Shown here piece after piece: positions 12,401 through 20,989 of a stretch of 64,000 nt of DNA. Source of the stretch: Hyalella azteca (Eukaryota; Arthropoda; Malacostraca; Amphipoda; Hyalellidae); assembly GCF_000764305.2 (NCBI RefSeq), contig NW_025944985.1:138341-202340 (forward strand). Direction: 5' to 3'. Position 1 is the stretch's first letter. Each line of letters begins with the position of its first letter. The notes under the pieces are model-generated. The model saw only the letters and a program-made list of their open reading frames with translations. It made no database searches and had not been told where the DNA came from. The position numbers were made by a program, and so were the translations under genes.

Positions 12401-13665
12401 GGCCGTGAAGTTGTCACCCGCGCGCAGTTGCTGGTGCTCCACCACGTTGTTGTTATTGTTCTTGTCGTGTTCTTGGCCTGTGCGAAGCGTATAAAGTTAA
12501 TAATTATGTACGTAATTAGAATCACTAATAGAAGGAAATTTCACTATAACAATTTTCAGCGTGCCCAGTGAGCGCCAAGCAGCACCTCCAAGTTCCACTG
12601 GAAGATGCCACACTCATTGATTGCACTCAGTCAGACGAAAACTTCAATGACTATTTCTCGTGAAAATACTTGCGAGTAAACGCATACTCAACTCTCAATT
12701 AACCGTTGATAGAGCGCTGAAAAATTCATGACGGCCATAGAACAAATGTCGAAAAATGCATGACAACGACCTAATAATAATGCAGGCTAAAGTCGAAAAA
12801 TACATGAGAATTACCTCATACTAATGTCAAGTGCATTAGCTTGTCTATGAGCAAATCGGTGAGAAACTTAGAGTAAGGAAGTGATGACGTCATAAAGCAT
12901 GCCCATTGAGGGGAGGAGGCTGATGCGTTTCACAGCGAACGGCACCTCCCGCTTACCAAGCTCTGGCAACTCGGCCCTGTCGCCATGTGGTCGCCTCAAG
13001 TCGCTCTTACGCGGATTGTTTGTCGAGTGATTGTGGCAAGATTTAACTAACCGAACATTTGATCGCAAATCAGAGTGGCAAGGTTTAAAGCTCAAGCCGC
13101 GTACAGAAAATTTTTTGTCATCAATCAGAATTATAGAATGCTTTAATACCCACAGTGATCAGCTCTTACATTGCAACGATGTTCAAAACATCAACCGTGA
13201 GAAAACATCAACCGTGTCGTACGCAGTAAAGAGTTTGTAGAGTTTGTACATTCCATCCATGCCAAGCAATGAATCACATATAATTATAACGGTTTAGTTA
13301 ATAATATTCAATAAAAACGAACGTTTTGCTAATCATAACAAATAAATTAATGTCACTATTCTCAATCGATAGAGCGCAATGTACAGTACAGGAATAATGT
13401 GTGAACGCTATTCAGATGTACTCTTGTACACGGAAAAATGATCATGGTAGTCTAATATATGATTCAAAATAAAATTGGGACGTTCTCAAACTATTATCAT
13501 ATATATATATATGTACGGACGTGTGTACGCATAACACTTATTAATTGCATCTAAAGTTATACAGGCAATACATTACACAGGGTATGGATGATCCTCACCA
13601 TGAGTAAAATGGCCAATTAGGCACGAGTAGAGCAGCACCCATAAATATTCACCACCCACCACCAT
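89..13665 (-). CDS. Multi-immunoglobulin-domain cell-surface or secreted protein, partial (exons 1-20, exon 10 missing)
   Basis: Nineteen exons on the minus strand join into about 1,024 codons: a signal peptide followed by nine Ig-like domains. Ig1 is V-like and uses three exons (E2-E4). Ig2 to Ig9 each use two exons (E5/E6, E7/E8, E9/missing E10, E11/E12, E13/E14, E15/E16, E17/E18, E19/E20). Every domain module starts and ends in phase 1; most are split internally at phase 0, just before the strand that normally carries the core Trp. Both disulphide cysteines are visible in all complete domains, the second usually in a D-x-G-x-Y-x-C setting. Phases add up in frame from E1 to E9 and again from E11 to E20. 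No membrane segment or cytoplasmic tail is in view; E20 ends at a good donor, so the gene continues beyond base 1. Such proteins generally act in adhesion, recognition or guidance at the cell surface, but the family is not recognised, so that role is inference. Confidence 0.88.
870..1043. repeat. 25-bp array carrying seven splice donors
   Basis: Seven units at an exact 25-bp period (exon-equivalent G at 882, 907, 932, 957, 982, 1007 and 1032). On the minus strand each unit contains TTACTTG|GTGAGT, identical to the exon 19 donor. Units differ only in a few bases of the spacer. Confidence 0.9.
1032..1135 (-). CDS. Exon 19: first half of Ig9
   Basis: The acceptor is CTTTGCAG and the donor CTTG|GTGAGT; 104 bases, phase 1 to 0. 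It encodes GDSVVFRCQVQGPE with the first cysteine. The donor is the first of seven perfect copies spaced exactly 25 bp apart. Confidence 0.85.
1431..1638 (-). CDS. Exon 18: second half of Ig8
   Basis: The acceptor is GATACCAG and the donor CAC G|GTGAGT; 208 bases, phase 0 to 1. It begins VTFLHNGTEI and contains NITSAHSGVYTCRTQ with the second cysteine. A run of four Gly lies in the C'-D loop. Confidence 0.88.
1974..2068 (-). CDS. Exon 17: first half of Ig8
   Basis: The acceptor is GCCTTCAG and the donor GGC GAG|GTAAGC; 95 bases, phase 1 to 0. It encodes GGELLLSCRVIGQQGE with the first cysteine. The donor region is duplicated 30 bases further on (GAG|GTTAGC, exon end 1944), so an in-frame variant with ten extra residues is possible. 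Confidence 0.85.
2318..2600 (-). CDS. Exon 16: second half of Ig7
   Basis: The acceptor is AATCACAG and the donor CAA C|GTAAGT; 283 bases, phase 0 to 1. It begins VNFYHNGTLI (with an N-glycosylation sequon) and contains HGSGLYSCGF. A charged insert of about 45 residues separates them. The H-N-G motif in place of a Trp strand recurs in Ig8 and Ig9. Confidence 0.87.
2845..2987 (-). CDS. Exon 15: first half of Ig7
   Basis: The acceptor is TCGGTAG; 143 bases, phase 1 to 0. It encodes an extended His-rich A/B region ending VAVICILANARNKQ with the first cysteine. The donor used here, CAG|GTGCTG, is weak. A better one, AAG|GTAATA, lies 21 bases downstream in the same phase, but two TGA codons stand between them. 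Confidence 0.7.
3309..3678 (-). CDS. Exon 14: second half of Ig6 with a long acidic insert
   Basis: The acceptor is GTGGAAAG and the donor AAA C|GTACGT; 370 bases, phase 0 to 1, the longest exon. It begins VDFVSGKKAL and ends with AQDNGVYTCHAGP and PIVVK. About 60 residues of Ser/Asp/Glu-rich sequence lie between the C'-D region and the F strand, far longer than in a normal Ig domain. The core Trp is replaced. Confidence 0.85.
3977..4071 (-). CDS. Exon 13: first half of Ig6
   Basis: The acceptor is TTCGTAAG and the donor TTC|GTGAGT; 95 bases, phase 1 to 0. It encodes KPKVVSMVAS and then EGEDLVITCVVQDWDGF with the first cysteine. Confidence 0.85.
4326..4520 (-). CDS. Exon 12: second half of Ig5
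   Basis: The donor is ATT T|GTGAGT; 195 bases, phase 1 to 1. It contains LHDAGLYMCSAVNTAGR with the second cysteine and I-set G-strand. The acceptor AATACAG at 4521 fits the phase but lies inside a dispersed repeat (hammerhead-like copy at 4549), and the join gives about one residue more than a standard WFR-DG turn. Confidence 0.8.
4549..4573 (+). ncRNA. Hammerhead-ribozyme-like core, copy C
   Basis: The plus strand shows CTGATGA, one spacer base, stem GGAG/CTCC around a five-base loop, then GAAA. This is the complete conserved hammerhead core. Helices I and III are not resolved by eye. It lies antisense in the intron next to the E12 acceptor and belongs to a family of four copies in the window. 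Confidence 0.55.
4792..4816 (+). ncRNA. Hammerhead-like core, copy D, decayed
   Basis: CTGACGA, then GGAG/CTCC, followed by AAAAA where GAAA is expected. The upstream sequence resembles that of copy C, so both come from the same repeat family. It is probably inactive. Confidence 0.4.
5209..5331 (-). CDS. Exon 11: first half of Ig5
   Basis: The acceptor is CCCTCAG and the donor GAC C|GTAAGT; 123 bases, phase 1 to 1. It includes both the first cysteine (FSVPCTASGIPPPRVVW) and the core Trp, so this I-set domain is split further downstream than the others. Confidence 0.87.
5700..5929. repeat. 19-bp minisatellite
   Basis: About a dozen units of GTTAACCAAACGTGGTTTC and variants, ending at the n. 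It lies in the intron before E11. Confidence 0.85.
5930..5930. other. Single n, probable assembly gap
   Basis: One undetermined base joins two different tandem arrays (19-bp units to the left, 40-bp units to the right). This is the interval where exon 10 (second half of Ig4, phase 0 to 1) must lie. I found no Trp strand or Tyr-x-Cys motif on the minus strand between 5332 and 6071, so the exon is probably in unassembled sequence. Confidence 0.6.
5931..6066. repeat. 40-41-bp minisatellite abutting the exon 9 donor
   Basis: Three units with ACTCAC cores at 5941, 5981 and 6022. On the minus strand each reads GGGTGAGTCAGGG or nearly so. The real exon 9 donor lies one further step (about 44 bp) along. 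Confidence 0.75.
6072..6169 (-). CDS. Exon 9: first half of Ig4
   Basis: The acceptor is GCTGTCAG and the donor CAC GAG|GTGAGG; 98 bases, phase 1 to 0. It encodes PFIVGRPLELTCRTQY with the first cysteine. The matching second half is not found before E11. The donor is followed within 50 bp by a 40-bp minisatellite whose unit carries its own GTGAGT. Confidence 0.78.
6779..6962 (-). CDS. Exon 8: second half of Ig3
   Basis: The acceptor is ACTACTCAG and the donor GAG G|GTGAGA; 184 bases, phase 0 to 1. It begins VVWLKDGAIL and contains MHDNGQYVCYYGG with the second cysteine, then the G-strand ALLINIE. The frame stays open upstream to about 7235, but E7 supplies the true preceding sequence. Confidence 0.88.
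7290..7390 (-). CDS. Exon 7: first half of Ig3
   Basis: The acceptor is ATTCAG and the donor GGA CAA|GTAAAT; 101 bases, phase 1 to 0. It encodes VQYGQLVSLSCTASGHPG, a canonical I-set B-strand and BC loop with the first cysteine. Confidence 0.87.
7742..7928 (-). CDS. Exon 6: second half of Ig2
   Basis: The acceptor is GGCCCCAG and the donor CCT G|GTTAGT; 187 bases, phase 0 to 1. It begins VSWLRDGKRI, the C-strand Trp, and carries the second cysteine in EDATFSCFL. The usual Tyr two residues before that Cys is Phe here. An AT-rich minisatellite lies directly before its acceptor. Confidence 0.87.
7935..8165. repeat. AT-rich minisatellite in the Ig2 intron
   Basis: Repeats of AATCGAATATT and TTTCATAATCGAAT in units of roughly 27-28 bp fill most of the short intron between E5 and E6, up to the E6 acceptor. 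Confidence 0.8.
8229..8344 (-). CDS. Exon 5: first half of Ig2
   Basis: The acceptor is CTGCACAG and the donor ACG CAG|GTGGGT; 116 bases, phase 1 to 0. It encodes an A-B strand region with PFGAPLVLNCTI, placing the first cysteine of Ig2. Confidence 0.85.
9350..9665. repeat. 54-bp array built from the exon 4 donor junction
   Basis: Five to six imperfect units, each joining the last bases of exon 4 (coding FPQISLTVI) to the first bases of its intron. The copy next to the exon is exactly 54 bp away and stays in frame, giving a repeated 18-residue block. Further copies are degenerate or shortened, and some have lost the GT. Confidence 0.85.
9647..9806 (-). CDS. Exon 4: last third of Ig1
   Basis: The acceptor is TGCTTCAG and the donor ATC G|GTGAGA; 160 bases, phase 0 to 1. 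It encodes the E, F and G strands with the signature SDSGIYMCW and ends FPQISLTVI. The last bases of the exon and the first bases of its intron are repeated several times downstream at 54-bp steps (see the array at 9350-9665). Confidence 0.85.
10286..10387 (-). CDS. Exon 3: middle of Ig1 with the core Trp
   Basis: It starts after TTATCAG with YRWVVVG, the core Trp strand, and runs to RFSITQQ, a V-set D-strand. Its 3' end is uncertain. E4 needs phase 0; the phase-0 choices are a GC donor (CAG|GCGGGT, used here) or a weak GT donor six bases on (GGT|GTCTTT). A GT at 10280-10281 would break the frame. Confidence 0.7.
12368..12477 (-). CDS. Exon 2: first third of Ig1
   Basis: The acceptor is GCACAG and the donor AGT|GTGAGT; 110 bases, phase 1 to phase 0. 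It encodes an Asn-rich N-terminus (five Asn in a row) and then a B-strand with the first Ig cysteine in FTASCPA. The intron behind it (10388-12367, about 2 kb) holds no recognisable exon. Confidence 0.8.
13599..13665 (-). CDS. Exon 1: signal peptide of the Ig gene
   Basis: The ATG at 13665 opens a 22-codon stretch with hydrophobic core YLWVLLYSCLIG, a typical secretory signal. An in-frame TAG lies at 13696-13698 (11 codons upstream), which fixes this start. The exon ends CAT G|GTGAGG in phase 1 and joins E2 through a Gly codon. A CAG lies 24 bases before the ATG, so a further spliced 5' UTR exon is possible. Confidence 0.8.
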
Positions 13666-13699
13666 CGCAAGGAGAGCACTGATCCACTGAAGGCTCTAT

Positions 13700-13960
13700 G
13701 GCCCTCAGCTCCGGCGCCGAGGCAAACAACGTATCCTATTGACACCAGAAATTAATTAACTACAGCATTAGTATGTTGTACACAAGATGCTGTAAATCCA
13801 CTACCAACTGATGAAATGCTCAAAAGGAAAGTTAAATTTAAATGAAACTGAAGTTTTTTACGTAAGTTTTTGGGAGATTGTCGAAAAGGAAAGCAACAGA
13901 ACTTATACTGAAAAGAAAACCGATCCTTTCTTTTTTTTTTAATTAGAGAAGCGTTTGATT
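13700..13960. other. Upstream flank of the Ig gene
   Basis: AT-rich sequence beyond the signal-peptide exon. A promoter for the minus-strand gene should lie here or further right, but I see no convincing TATA box or initiator. Confidence 0.3.
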
Positions 13961-13967
13961 AAATAAA

Positions 13968-14225
13968 AAAATATAACTCAGTACTCACTGCAGTGAGTGA
14001 TAGAGAGCGTATATTCTCGCCCGTCCGTCCGTGAGGTCACGGACGGACGTCACGGACGGACATGACGAGCACAAAAGCGCCTTTTTAGCGTATTTTCTCA
14101 TTTATGGAAAAAATGCACTATTGTGCTCGCCATGTCCGTCCGTCCGTCCGTGACTTCACGTTTTCATCGACGAGAAAATGCGCCCTCTGTCACTCACTGC
14201 AGTGAGTACTGAGTTATTTTTTTCA
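13968..14225. mobile_element. Foldback (inverted-repeat) element, complete copy
   Basis: The ends are long inverted repeats: ATAACTCAGTACTCACTGCA on the left, its complement on the right. Each end contains the palindrome CACTGCAGTG. Inside, clusters of CCGT and ACGG units (GTCCGTCCGTCC and complement) form a second hairpin. No coding capacity; a MITE-like non-autonomous element. Confidence 0.75.
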
Positions 14226-14884
14226 TGTATGAGAAAATGCGCGAAAAGCGTTTAATCGATTTGATAAAAGCGTTTAACCGGTTCCGATTTGAGGTGTCTC
14301 GACCTGCACATTTTGCTATCCTGGCTTGATACTACGATTTCCTATGATGATTTCGCAAAATTTCGAAACAACTGATAGGTATTATTTTCAATAAATGAAC
14401 AAATGAACAGAAATTTAATTTTTCACAGAATGGTGAATAGATTGTAATGTTTTCTGGTGCATCATGCAATGCGTCATTGAGCATCACGCACCAATGACTG
14501 TTGAAATTATCATATTTATTTTAACGTTTATTGACAAATCCGTTTTTTGGCAGGTGCACTTTTTAAAAAAACAAAAAGCTCGATAAAATACTTAATAAAT
14601 ACAACATTTCATATAAAATATTCTAAAATTGAATTTATTACAGTCTCAGGAAATATTTTTTTCCTATTTTTCTGATCATTCGAAGAAAATGAGGAACATT
14701 ACGCAATAAATTGTAACTTCTATCATATTATTATTTATTTTTTTCACGTTTGAATCGGCAGATTGTCAATTAAACTGGTCTTGATTCTTACTTCGATCTA
14801 CATAGATAATAATGACTGAAATGTCTACTTTATGCAAAAGTAGATTGATCATTTTTAGATTGATTGATTGATTTTTAGATTGAT

Positions 14885-15055
14885 CATTTCATTTTCTCAT
14901 TTATGGAAAAAAGGCACTATTGTGCTCGCCATGTCCGTCTGTCCGTCCGTCTGTCTGTCCGTCCGTCTGTCTGTCCGTCCGTGACTTCACGTTTTTGTTG
15001 ATGACAAAATGCGCTCTCTGTCACTCACTGCAGTGAGTACTGAGTTATATTTTTT
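14885..15055. mobile_element. Half copy of the foldback element
   Basis: It repeats the right half of the element at 13968-14225, with an expanded GTCCGTCTGTCT tract, and ends in the same GTACTGAGTTAT terminus. The left inverted repeat is missing. Confidence 0.75.
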
Positions 15056-16599
15056 TTCGAATTCTACAGTGTTCAAGCCAACAGCCAACCACGGTGTGGC
15101 AAATGCGGTTGAGGGCTGCGAAGTACGACAACATGGGATGCGATCCACGGTCTCCCACGATCTCTTTGCCCTTGCAAACCCATTGATGAATTTATAAATA
15201 TTTGTTTCGCTAAAATGCTACTACTTTTTCAAGCTGATGAATTTCAAGCTGATGACAGGTATTAATATAGTTTACTTATAGGTACTATAGGTTTAATTTT
15301 ACTTTAAGTTTCAATTGGGTTTACTGTATATAAATACTATCGAGATTTGCCAGTCGCTTTGATATAAGACGAACAAATGTTTTTGGGAGGATAAATTTTT
15401 ATTTTTTATTTTTTTGAGACAAACAAACTTTGGTCCACTTCATCACCTTTTGAACGAACAGCAATAGGCGTGAAAAAAACATATTTTCAGAAGCTAGCGC
15501 TAGACTAGCTCGCCTTTTTATTATGTCTCGGCATGGCAAGAGATGAATTGACAATACAAACTTGCGTTTTTCCTGTCGAGCTGTCGTGGTCATACACAAT
15601 CAGAACACCAGCCTCACACCCGCTCAAAAAAGCTTTCCAAGAACGTTCTCTCAGAACATCGGAATAATAATTAAATTTCAAGAATTCAAGTTCTTCTTGT
15701 CTCATTCTTTCAACGATATAATTTATTTATTCTATTTGTTTATTTAAACTTTTTTTTCACAACTTTATAATGCTCAATTTTTGACGTCATCTTTGACCTG
15801 CGAAGTGACTTTTGATAAGAGAGAATTGTAAAACATTAACTGTTGGTTTTCGATGCTTCTTTGTTTCTGATGTATATAAAAACGGGAACAATTTATCCAA
15901 TTACACAAAATAGTTTAATAAATATAAAGATCTATTAATAGAGTCGTAGATTAAAAACTTATCAAGGAGCAATTGCAAAAAGCGACATTCGATTATTTTG
16001 GTCAGACTGTTTTGTTGATGATATCTTGGCCACATGAAAGATTTTGAACAAAATATAGAAACAGTCGAAGGTATAAAAATATTGAAATTATTCAACCTAA
16101 AGTACTAATGTGTAAATTTTTGGTCTTTGAAAGCTTAATCAACCATTTTCGTGACATACAATTAGTAAATAACTGATACCTTTCTTAATTACCGGCACAT
16201 TAGTTCGAAATGACTAAGTGAAGCTCTCTTTTATATTATTCTCAGAAAACATTTATCGAATTTTGAGTTGGATCGATCATAAGTGCTGCCGTGAGGGTAT
16301 ATTTATTGAAGAAAATATAAGAATACACAAAGAAATTTCCAGGGGTTCCTGAATTGGTTTTTAATAAACTTTAAGTTAGTAACAAATTGAAACCTCATGA
16401 ACTTCAAAAATTTAGATAATATACCATAAAAACACACGTTTTCTGTGAAGTAGTTTTCGTTCTAGAAATTGTACTATAAACTGAACTAATTTAAGAGACC
16501 TTCACAATGATGAAGAATTTACGGATTGGAACTGACTTTTACTTCTCAAATTTAGTAAGTTTTATTCAGTAGTACTTTGATCATCCATATTCCACTGAA
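15056..16599. other. AT-rich stretch, nothing recognised
   Basis: Only short open frames. A perfect CRE-type palindrome TGACGTCA sits at 15782-15789, with another at 12885-12892 in Ig intron 1. Single sites of this length are expected by chance. Confidence 0.4.
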
Positions 16600-16811
16600 T
16601 TTTTTTACATCCACATGACGAGGACATAGTTTCTCTAGACTACGTACCTCCTGACAACTGACAAGAGACAAGGGAAGGACCTCTGAGTCTGATGAGACAT
16701 TACTGATTTTTTTACATCCACATGACGAGGATATAGTTTGTCCAGACTACGCACCTCCTGACAACTGACAAGAGACAAGGGAAGGACCTCTGAGTCTGAT
16801 GAGACATTATT
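16600..16811. repeat. 107-bp tandem duplication
   Basis: Two copies, each starting with seven T and ACATCCACATGACGAGG and ending near GAGACATTA, differ at only a few positions. The duplication is therefore recent. Confidence 0.9.
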
Positions 16812-18039
16812 GAGCTGATGCTGCCATTAGGTGGCAAGTAAAATCGGCCAATCCGTGCACAGAATAGGCTATAACCAGCCACCATTTACCATATTTCTAA
16901 AATTTTGTAATTTTCGGTAAAAATTAAATTTTAAGAGTCATCTTAATATATAAAATATATTAAGTTCTTGGCCATCATGGTCTTTTAGCTGGCTAAAGAA
17001 ATTTCAAAAAAGCCCAACTTGTCAAATTTGGCTGACAAAAGGCTCGACTGGCAATTATAAATTCAGTTTAATAACACCGTACCCGGAACTCGCGAGGCAT
17101 TCCCGAAAAACCGAGGTCCGACAGACTGGTCCGTGCTCCCGAGTTGGATAATATAACTTATAGATACCATTCCAGGATGTACCTGGATTAAAAAAAAACG
17201 ATTGGAACTACATGGATCCTGCAGTCATTAGTCGACAGTAGTAGTTGAAAAAATCTTTTTTTTTTTTATGTAGGCAATGAATGGAACAGGTGTGACACAA
17301 GATTCAAAGGCCTTGGAAAAAGAACATCCGAGGAGATAAAGACACCACCCGGACACGAACATTAAAAAAATTGAGTGAAACTTCTTGAAAAATTAAGTGA
17401 AATAATATGGGTTTCGTGAACCAATAAATTGTGAGGATTCATGCAAGTCTTGAGTGATCAAGACTTGAAAAATCAGGAATCATAATTTAGTTCAATTTTC
17501 ATTAAGTCTCAATGAAAATTATTTGTAAAGTGGGCATTGCGTTATGTATGCTGCATAAATCACCATGAAAATTGCACTCAAGACTGGCCTTGACATATTC
17601 GTGAGCTGAAACTTAAAATAGCTCCTGCTGACACCTGCTGCACGCTGTCCTCCCAGACAATCAGCTTGACAAGGATACCGCGCGTCTTGTCAAGGCTTGA
17701 CCGACGAACGTGGAAGAGGCTTACTACTTTGTTCTGCTTATTACTTTAATAGAATAAATTGAAACTTTGCCGGTATCAAAGATAGAATAAACGTTTTACG
17801 CTTTTTTCATCTTAATGTTTTTGGGCTTATTTTGAACAAGTTGTAATGATGTATAAAATGTGCGAACTGGGCTGACATAAATCCCCTCAACACAGCTTAA
17901 TTGATACCCGAAAATGTCACACTTCTACTAGAAGTTGAAAATTCAAGATTCATTTAGTTTGAACGTTAACACTTTACGTTAAAATTTAACGCTTTAAAAA
18001 CTTAAATGCAAATAAAACTCCACAAAAATTCATATTATC
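16812..18039. other. Unassigned intergenic sequence
   Basis: AT-rich, no open frame with splice support and no obvious repeat. Confidence 0.4.
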
Positions 18040-18051
18040 TTAAAAGAAAAC

Positions 18052-18077
18052 GTTTCGAAGTCCAGCTCCATCGTCGG
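18052..18077 (-). ncRNA. Hammerhead-like core, copy A, behind the Penelope remnant
   Basis: On the minus strand the core reads CCGACGA (first U changed to C), stem GGAG/CTTC and CGAAAC. It lies about 85 bases downstream of the stop of the GIY-YIG reading frame on the same strand. That is the position expected for a Penelope-like terminal repeat, where hammerheads are known to occur. Confidence 0.5.
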
Positions 18078-18160
18078 GTTGAAAATTCTACAACACAGAT
18101 AAATCAGTAATTATAGTACAGTCAAGATTACAATAAACCTGAATGGTAAAACCTATCTAT

Positions 18161-18469
18161 TTACAATTTCAAGCTTTCAAGCGGGTAAGAGCTAAAAGCT
18201 AAATTTTGACTAGGTCTCTGTTTAAAAATATACAATGATTCTAAAATGCGCAAATCAGAAACACGGGAAGTGGAAGCTAAAACCTTGAAGTCACTGTCAG
18301 AAACTGGAACATCGCACTGCTCGGCGTGAGCACGCACATCCGAATGAGGGGGGCGCGGTAATAAGTGACCAGTTCTACAACTCCAGCCCTTATGTTCTGC
18401 GACCCTAGAATGAAGATTGTGAGACGTCATCCCGACGTACGCAGATGCACATCGTGCACAACTATATTT
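18161..18469 (-). mobile_element. Penelope-like retroelement remnant, GIY-YIG endonuclease end
   Basis: One open minus-strand frame reads YSCARCASAYVGMTS, then EHKG, then ILESLYI and PSQN before a stop. These match the C-terminal endonuclease of Penelope-like elements: a Cys pair before the second half of GIY-YIG (YVG), and the conserved Glu and Asn that follow. No reverse transcriptase is recognised upstream, so this is a 5'-truncated copy. The following untranslated part contains hammerhead-like copy A. Confidence 0.75.
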
Positions 18470-20845
18470 ATATACTATATATACATATATAGGGACGCTA
18501 GCTTATGCGTGGGTTCCCTACACCATCTTTGTATCTAACAAATTACAAATTTTAAAATTGTTGACCAATATAACATAAAAGTTTTTTTTTTTGCTTTTAA
18601 GTTTTTAGGCAATTTACGATTCGTGCAAACGAGTGACATTATTACTTATATAAATTCAAGGCATTTAGAATTGGTGATTTGAGTCTTGATTTTACAGTAC
18701 CCGTTGGCCCCGTGCTCCAGTGTCCTCAGGAGACAGCAGCCTTGAGGTGCACAAGAACAATAGCAGCAACTCGTATGATGTTCTCATCACATGATCATGT
18801 GCAAGAAATGCGCTGGAAACCTACATAAACAACACGCACAAAAACTGTTGCGTTGCTACGCAGCTTGTGGTTCAACAATTGTTGTGTTGAGGTCACTAAA
18901 TATTTCATGGGAACGATGAGGAAAACGTACTGTATTTCCGAGCAAATATATTTGAACGACATCTCCAATGATCGGCTTTGATTTACTCACGGTAAAGTAA
19001 ATCGAAGTGGACTTGAATTAAATTTGTTATTGGAAGTTAATGATCAGCTGAATAAATGTTTAAAATAATTAGAAAGACGATCTGACGTAATATTTTTGAT
19101 CAAAATACAGATGCCCCCAGGTTGTATCAAAACAGAGATTTACGTGATTTAAAGAATGTAGTCAGGCTCATTGAGTCACGAAAATATTATATTAAGATTA
19201 ATCATGAATACATTCAAAGCTCAAGCACGCTCGTCACGAGCGGACAACAATAAATGGCGTAACAATAGCAGTTAGTGATTGCAATTCCAAAATATATCTT
19301 TTTTGCTCGTATGTATTCGTGACGACTTGATAACAATGAGGAACTGCAGTAAGTGGTTCATACTAAACGAAAAGCCTTACTGACAATAAGTAAGAGACTG
19401 CAGTCCGTGACCTCAACAGATTTCGGGTATCGTTTAGTACTTTCAACTTCGAGACACTAAACCAAACACAAGAACAGGTACATAAAATTATTGTATCGAT
19501 AGACCACATATTTTCCTGGACAATTGAAGGAATTTGCTCAGCTCATTGTTGCAGAGAGAATTTGATGCATAAAGCGTATTGAAGGATGGCCCGGCTTGAT
19601 AACAGCATATAAGCGTTTATTTACATAATTTAGCGTATATTTATATTATTTATATTATAAGTGTAAGATATGTGTGGCAATACCGAGCGGATCAGTGCAG
19701 ACTCGTTTAACAAGAACTTAAAAGCAAAGAAAATAACCAAAAAATTCTTTGTATGAGAAAACGTTTCAGCGCCCAGCTCCATCGTCAGTTCAAAAACATT
19801 ATACAAGTACAATAATTTTTGTAACTAAAACTTAGTGAGCTTGCATAGGACTCGTTTAAAAATTTAAAAGTTTTTAATCAGGTGCAAAAGACTAAAACTA
19901 TATCCTGGGTTGCTTTCATGAATGGTTTTCATGAATAAATGAAGCATTTATTGATTTCCTGTCGTTATCAATACATTAAATTATATTAAAAAAATGAATG
20001 AGCAGACACAAGGAATAAGTAATTAGACAGACCAAGATGATTTACATGAGACCATTGATAGCTTTTCTCAATTTGCAGGTCTACAGAGAGAAATTGAGTC
20101 AGAAAATTTACAAACCAGCAAAGGTAGATGGTTAAAATAAAGTAAAATGAAACATTGTTGGCAATTAATTTTTTACATTTGTAATTGCATGATTGTTGAT
20201 GATAGACCGAATGATTCCAAGGCACGATAATAGTGATCTCAATTAAATAAGCTTTCGGCAAATTTTAGACGGAATTATTTGAAGTCGAGTACTCTCTCGC
20301 TTTTTTTTATTAAAATTCATTTCTGCCCATAAATCTTACATTTTTTGCAAAACAATTTCAAGAGAATTAAATCAGTAGTTACACTTCCGATATAAGTAAT
20401 GAACACTAAAATTATAATGTATCTATATTTAAGGCTCTAGAGATAAGAAAGACACAGAACAGGACAGACTGCCTATGTTAGCGTTGCGTTGTTAGGACAT
20501 GAGAACTTTCATCAGGACAGACTGAGATGAACTATGTAATAAACTATGAGCACAAGATAAATAGTGAAACTAAATACATACTGTGGCTTCTGGGACTAAT
20601 TTCTCTTCAGTGCAGGACTGCACGTACGTTAAACCCGCCCTCAGCTCTGAAGTACACAGTAGTTCTTAGAACTGCAATGCCATGTGCAACTGAAGCGCAC
20701 ATAAGCGCATAATATTTCTAAGTGAACAATCTGCTCGTCAGCATTGCGCGGTGAAAAAATAAAACCTTTAATATTGTAGACTATATGTATAGAGTGCAGT
20801 GCATGCAACGTTGCAAGTACAGTGAAGTGGCATCCCTTAGTTAAG
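18470..20845. other. Unassigned intergenic sequence around hammerhead copy B
   Basis: Apart from the motif at 19763, I see only AT-rich sequence and unsupported short frames. Confidence 0.35.
19763..19788 (-). ncRNA. Hammerhead-like core, copy B
   Basis: On the minus strand: CTGACGA, a helix II region with imperfect pairing, then GAAACG. The flanks TTGTATAA and TCATACAA could form part of helix I. No protein-coding part of an element is recognised beside it. Confidence 0.45.
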
Positions 20846-20849
20846 TACC

Positions 20850-20985
20850 TCACCAGCTGCACGCAGCAGAGAACTACACCAGCTGTACGCAGCAGAGTAC
20901 TACACCAGCTGTACGCAGCAGAGTACTACACCAGCTGTACGCAGTAGAGTACTACACCAGCTGTACGCTGCACAGTACTATACCA
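20850..20985. repeat. 26-bp minisatellite
   Basis: Five units of about 26 bp containing ACCAGCTGTACGCAGCAGAG, each with a CAGCTG E-box. Confidence 0.85.
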
Positions 20986-20989
20986 GCTC

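Noticed and set aside
12868..13095. 75-codon minus frame in intron 1
   Set aside because: E1 joins E2 in phase without it; composition and lack of splice sites argue for chance.
12885..15789. Two perfect TGACGTCA (CRE) palindromes as regulatory sites
   Set aside because: Eight-base sites are expected about once in 64 kb by chance and no promoter context is visible.
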